The notes under the pieces were generated by a model. It saw only the letters and a program-made list of their open reading frames with translations. It was not told the DNA's origin and ran no database searches. A DNA stretch of 54,545 nucleotides, from positions 1-54,545 of the forward strand of contig JAGVJN010000021.1 of assembly GCA_020051095.1 (NCBI GenBank), read 5' to 3'. A program made the position numbers and the translations under genes. Source of the stretch: Pseudomonadota bacterium (lineage in GTDB: Bacteria; Pseudomonadota; Gammaproteobacteria; Legionellales; Legionellaceae). Positions 51,866 through 54,545 of this stretch are shown one piece after another (positions within the stretch are counted from its first letter, which is position 1; each line of letters starts with the position of its first letter).

Positions 51866-54544
51866 TTATACCTCAACAATCTGTGTTGGTGGAATATCTA
51901 CCAACTCGACAATCGGAGCAGTCGCGGCATCTGGCCCAAGCTGATAAAGCGTTGATCCGCCTGAGGTCGTTCCCACTTGCGTCCAAGTTGTGTCTGTATT
52001 AATCGTATCTGTTTCACCCAGCTCATCGCCACCAACAATCCTCAATACATTGTCATAGGTATTATTATTGGTATCGGTGACACTCCACTCGCTGCCAGAA
52101 GAGAGTTCTTTCACCGTTTCGAGCGTGAGATTGATGGTATTATTGCCACCATCATCCAGATCAATAATCTCAAAGCCGCTACCAAAGTGGTCATGGAGTT
52201 CAGAACCCGTCAGATCAAGCCCTGACTCATTGAATTTAATGGTGTCAATTCCCTCTCCACCTTCAATCTTACCACTAAAATTACTCAAGCTTGCACTGTC
52301 TATTAGCAAGGTATCATTATCCGTTTCCATCACAAAAACACCTGCTTCACCCGATAAATCGGAAAGATTTAATTCCGTGTGAGTTAGAACAACTTCAAAT
52401 TGTCCAACGACTGGATCACCATCGGCATCTGTTGCCGTAAATGGAAGATCTAAGTTAAGGGGATCATTAATGGCTTGTTCAAATTGGACATCTCGGATAT
52501 AGAAATTACTACTTCCACCATTGACCCGATTGATACCTGTAATTTCAATCGACTCAATCTCTTTACCAATATCAGCTATATTAAGTGGATTGCTTCCTGA
52601 TGAATTATCACTTCCCGAAGCACTAGTCCCATCCTTATATTGGACAGTATATGAATAAGTCTGTCGACTACCCTGGAAGTCAATATCCACCTGAAATACC
52701 GAACCAATAAAGGTCATCAAAATTGACTCACCGGTTGATATTTGATTACTGCCCACACCTATTCCACTATTGGTTCGGCTGACTAGTCCTGAGCCATTAT
52801 TAGCCGTGATATGAACAACTTGGTTAGCACTGCTAGTGGTTAATTGTTCAGATTCATTGATATATAAATTAGCTTGATTGGAACCGTTTCCTCTTAAATC
52901 AACGTCAAACAAATCAAAATCTTGATCAATAGGTTCATATATTTGAAGTTGATAAGTGCCATTCGTTGGGTTAGCGGTTATATCTAAAATAGTGACCGGT
53001 AATCCGCCTCTCACAACAAAGCCAGATAAGACATTACCATTGACTTCCCAATTGATCGTATCACCATTCGCTGTTAAATCGTTTGGTAATAATGAATCAC
53101 TCAACGTAATTGAACCGCCTCCGTCATACCCCATATCCACCAAACTACCTTCGATAATAGTACCCGTTAGATTGTTTCCATACCCATTTTCAATATCCAG
53201 CGTTGGCACATCGTATTTGAGTTGGACGGATGCTGTATCGGTACCGCCGGCACCATCACTGATGGTATAATCAAACGATAGCGGTCCGGAATAGCCGGCA
53301 TCTATCTTAAAGACGATATTGCCATCATTGGCAATCTCTACCGTTCCGCCAACGGCATTGGATACCGCTATGATTGATAAATTACCAGGTCCATCCACAT
53401 CCGTATCATTGGCAAGCAATTCATTGGGCGTGATAACAATGTTTGAAAGAAGATCACCACCCACAACTTGATAACTGAAACCAGACCCGGTATCCAGTCC
53501 GATCTCAACTTCCAATTCATATTGGCCGCCTTGATCCCAATAGATCACTTCTATTTCATAGACACCATCGCTGGGGATAGAAAAGACGCCGTGCGTTGTT
53601 GTGGTAGGCGCTTGATTTACATCTTGAACCGCTGTATCAACCCACACACCATCGATTTTAACGCGGAATATATAGCCATCATCTGCGCGAATTCTAAATC
53701 GATTGTCACCTTCTGTGAATGACATATACCCGCTAAAACGAACAATCGCATCGCTAGAGCTGGTCTGATTATTATATTCAATTGAGCTTGCATCAGGTCC
53801 AATCCAATTAGCAAAATTATTCCCCTGCCCAAGATCACCCGATCCAACATCATAGTTGATAGAAGTCGACACAAACGTCGCATTGGGCGTTTGATTATCA
53901 ATAATCGATTGCACCTCAGCAAGAACACTATTGCCAGGGAACCCTGCGCCATCTAATTGGTTGTTTGTATTATATAGCTCGCCTAATAATCCAGCGGATT
54001 TTAGAATGGTTGGTGTGGTTGCTGATATTTTGATGATGTCGTTATTGGCGTCGGGATTAACATTAATATCTAAATTATTGCCATTTCCTGAATTTCCGGC
54101 GATGTCTTGATAAGAGCCATTTGCTACGGAAATACTGATATCATTTCCATCTGCTGTAAAATCAGCTCTCCAAATCTTAGGATCCATTGAATCTTGAACT
54201 AGATTTGAAACAGCACCACCTGCTACTACGATATCACCTAAGGTGAAACCAGTGACGACTTCGGAGAAAGTGAAGGTAAGCTGAGCTAAACCATTAGGTC
54301 CAAGTGTGGATTGTGACGAAGTGATATTCAAACTAGGTATGGTTGTATCAATGCTATGGGTTGAGGTGGTGGTGGCAGTGAATGGGTTACCGGCATCATC
54401 ACTTCCTGAGACACTGACATCAAAACTGGTATCTGCGGCTAAATCGCTACCGGCTACAGCTATGCTAAACGTATTGCCCGCACCAACGGTGCCTGAATAG
54501 TTTGTGCCATTCACACTAAAGCTTATGGTATCACCAACAGTTGC
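51866..54544 (-). CDS. Giant type I-secreted adhesin-like protein, C-terminal part (runs off the right edge)
   Basis: The frame is open to the window edge; the first in-frame GTG (54514) is not a real start. At least 892 residues are seen. In order from the edge: an Ig-like region (to about 170); a PA14-like domain (about 181-368; G-L-L-G-E-L-Y, then F-R-I-R-A-D-D-G-Y-I-F-R-V-K-I-D-G); a cadherin-like repeat (about 375-441; L-A-N-D-T-D-V-D-G-P); two more beta-rich modules; and a C-terminal part with one RTX-like G-G-E-G-I-D-T-I and an acidic, Thr/Gly-rich end. No cysteines are seen. This is the layout of LapA/BapA-type surface adhesins secreted by type I systems. The secretion genes are not in the window. 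Confidence 0.82.
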   Translation of the reverse strand, partial: ATVGDTISFSVNGTNYSGTVGAGNTFSIAVAGSDLAADTSFDVSVSGSDDAGNPFTATTTSTHSIDTTIPSLNITSSQSTLGPNGLAQLTFTFSEVVTGFTLGDIVVAGGAVSNLVQDSMDPKIWRADFTADGNDISISVANGSYQDIAGNSGNGNNLDINVNPDANNDIIKISATTPTILKSAGLLGELYNTNNQLDGAGFPGNSVLAEVQSIIDNQTPNATFVSTSINYDVGSGDLGQGNNFANWIGPDASSIEYNNQTSSSDAIVRFSGYMSFTEGDNRFRIRADDGYIFRVKIDGVWVDTAVQDVNQAPTTTTHGVFSIPSDGVYEIEVIYWDQGGQYELEVEIGLDTGSGFSYQVVGGDLLSNIVITPNELLANDTDVDGPGNLSIIAVSNAVGGTVEIANDGNIVFKIDAGYSGPLSFDYTISDGAGGTDTASVQLKYDVPTLDIENGYGNNLTGTIIEGSLVDMGYDGGGSITLSDSLLPNDLTANGDTINWEVNGNVLSGFVVRGGLPVTILDITANPTNGTYQLQIYEPIDQDFDLFDVDLRGNGSNQANLYINESEQLTTSSANQVVHITANNGSGLVSRTNSGIGVGSNQISTGESILMTFIGSVFQVDIDFQGSRQTYSYTVQYKDGTSASGSDNSSGSNPLNIADIGKEIESIEITGINRVNGGSSNFYIRDVQFEQAINDPLNLDLPFTATDADGDPVVGQFEVVLTHTELNLSDLSGEAGVFVMETDNDTLLIDSASLSNFSGKIEGGEGIDTIKFNESGLDLTGSELHDHFGSGFEIIDLDDGGNNTINLTLETVKELSSGSEWSVTDTNNNTYDNVLRIVGGDELGETDTINTDTTWTQVGTTSGGSTLYQLGPDAATAPIVELVDIPPTQIVEV

Positions 54545-54545
54545 A

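Noticed and set aside
52250..52300. RTX calcium-binding nonapeptide array in the adhesin
   Set aside because: Only a single G-G-E-G-I-D-T-I-like unit is seen, not the tandem G-G-x-G-x-D repeats of RTX toxins.

Overview
The window looks like the chromosome of an AT-rich gammaproteobacterium, roughly 40% G+C by eye, most likely from the Legionellales or a near neighbour. The clues are the housekeeping gene order (rpsB-tsf-pyrH-frr, surE-yqaA-nlpD-rpoS, coaE-zapD), FimV, PilS/PilR, FleQ, an orphan type II secretion GspC/LspC gene beside a Sel1-repeat lipoprotein, and an oxidoreductase gene overlapping lpxB that suggests a diamino-sugar lipid A. I cannot name the species. I saw no rRNA, tRNA, CRISPR array or prophage.

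Layout, left to right. 1-200: the right end of an IS256-family insertion sequence. 0.3-8 kb: fimV (with 21-bp tandem repeats), folD, and the translation operon rpsB-tsf-pyrH-frr, whose S2 protein carries a long Lys/Ala-rich tail. 8-16 kb: a Spy-like periplasmic protein, glnD, and the operon rnm-yciO-trpS-scpA-scpB-rluB; TrpRS carries a likely iron-sulfur motif. 16-21 kb: biotin genes bioB-F-H-D, divergent from bioA, with a BirA-type operator between them and no bioC. 21-26.3 kb: a secreted Cys-rich protein, coaE, zapD, rnhB, a GnnA-like gene overlapping lpxB, and fis. 26.7-30.3 kb: rpoS and its usual neighbours. 30.5-35.2 kb: malic enzyme, a Na+/Ca2+ exchanger, the Sel1 lipoprotein, GspC, and a haem-oxygenase-like di-metal protein behind a good sigma-54 promoter. 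35.4-40.6 kb: a compact three-gene operon that joins a KfrA-like/PAS/PAS/GGDEF/EAL protein, kynurenine 3-monooxygenase and a cytokinin-dehydrogenase-like flavoprotein. 41-49 kb: a small lipoprotein, pilR-pilS, fleQ, a secreted two-repeat Cys-rich protein and gltX, followed by two related palindromic repeats. 49-54.5 kb: bolA, yjbQ, dinB, an EamA transporter, and the C-terminal part of a very large secreted adhesin-like protein that runs off the right edge.

The most promising candidate for an undescribed system is the 34.4-40.6 kb block. A c-di-GMP enzyme with a predicted DNA-binding N-terminus is packed 9-10 nt from kmo and a flavin oxidase that has lost the usual FAD-linking His. Just downstream, under its own sigma-54-type promoter, is a predicted di-metal oxygenase. 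All lie on one strand. That they act together on a kynurenine-derived molecule is my inference; the gene order, spacings and motifs are read directly from the sequence.
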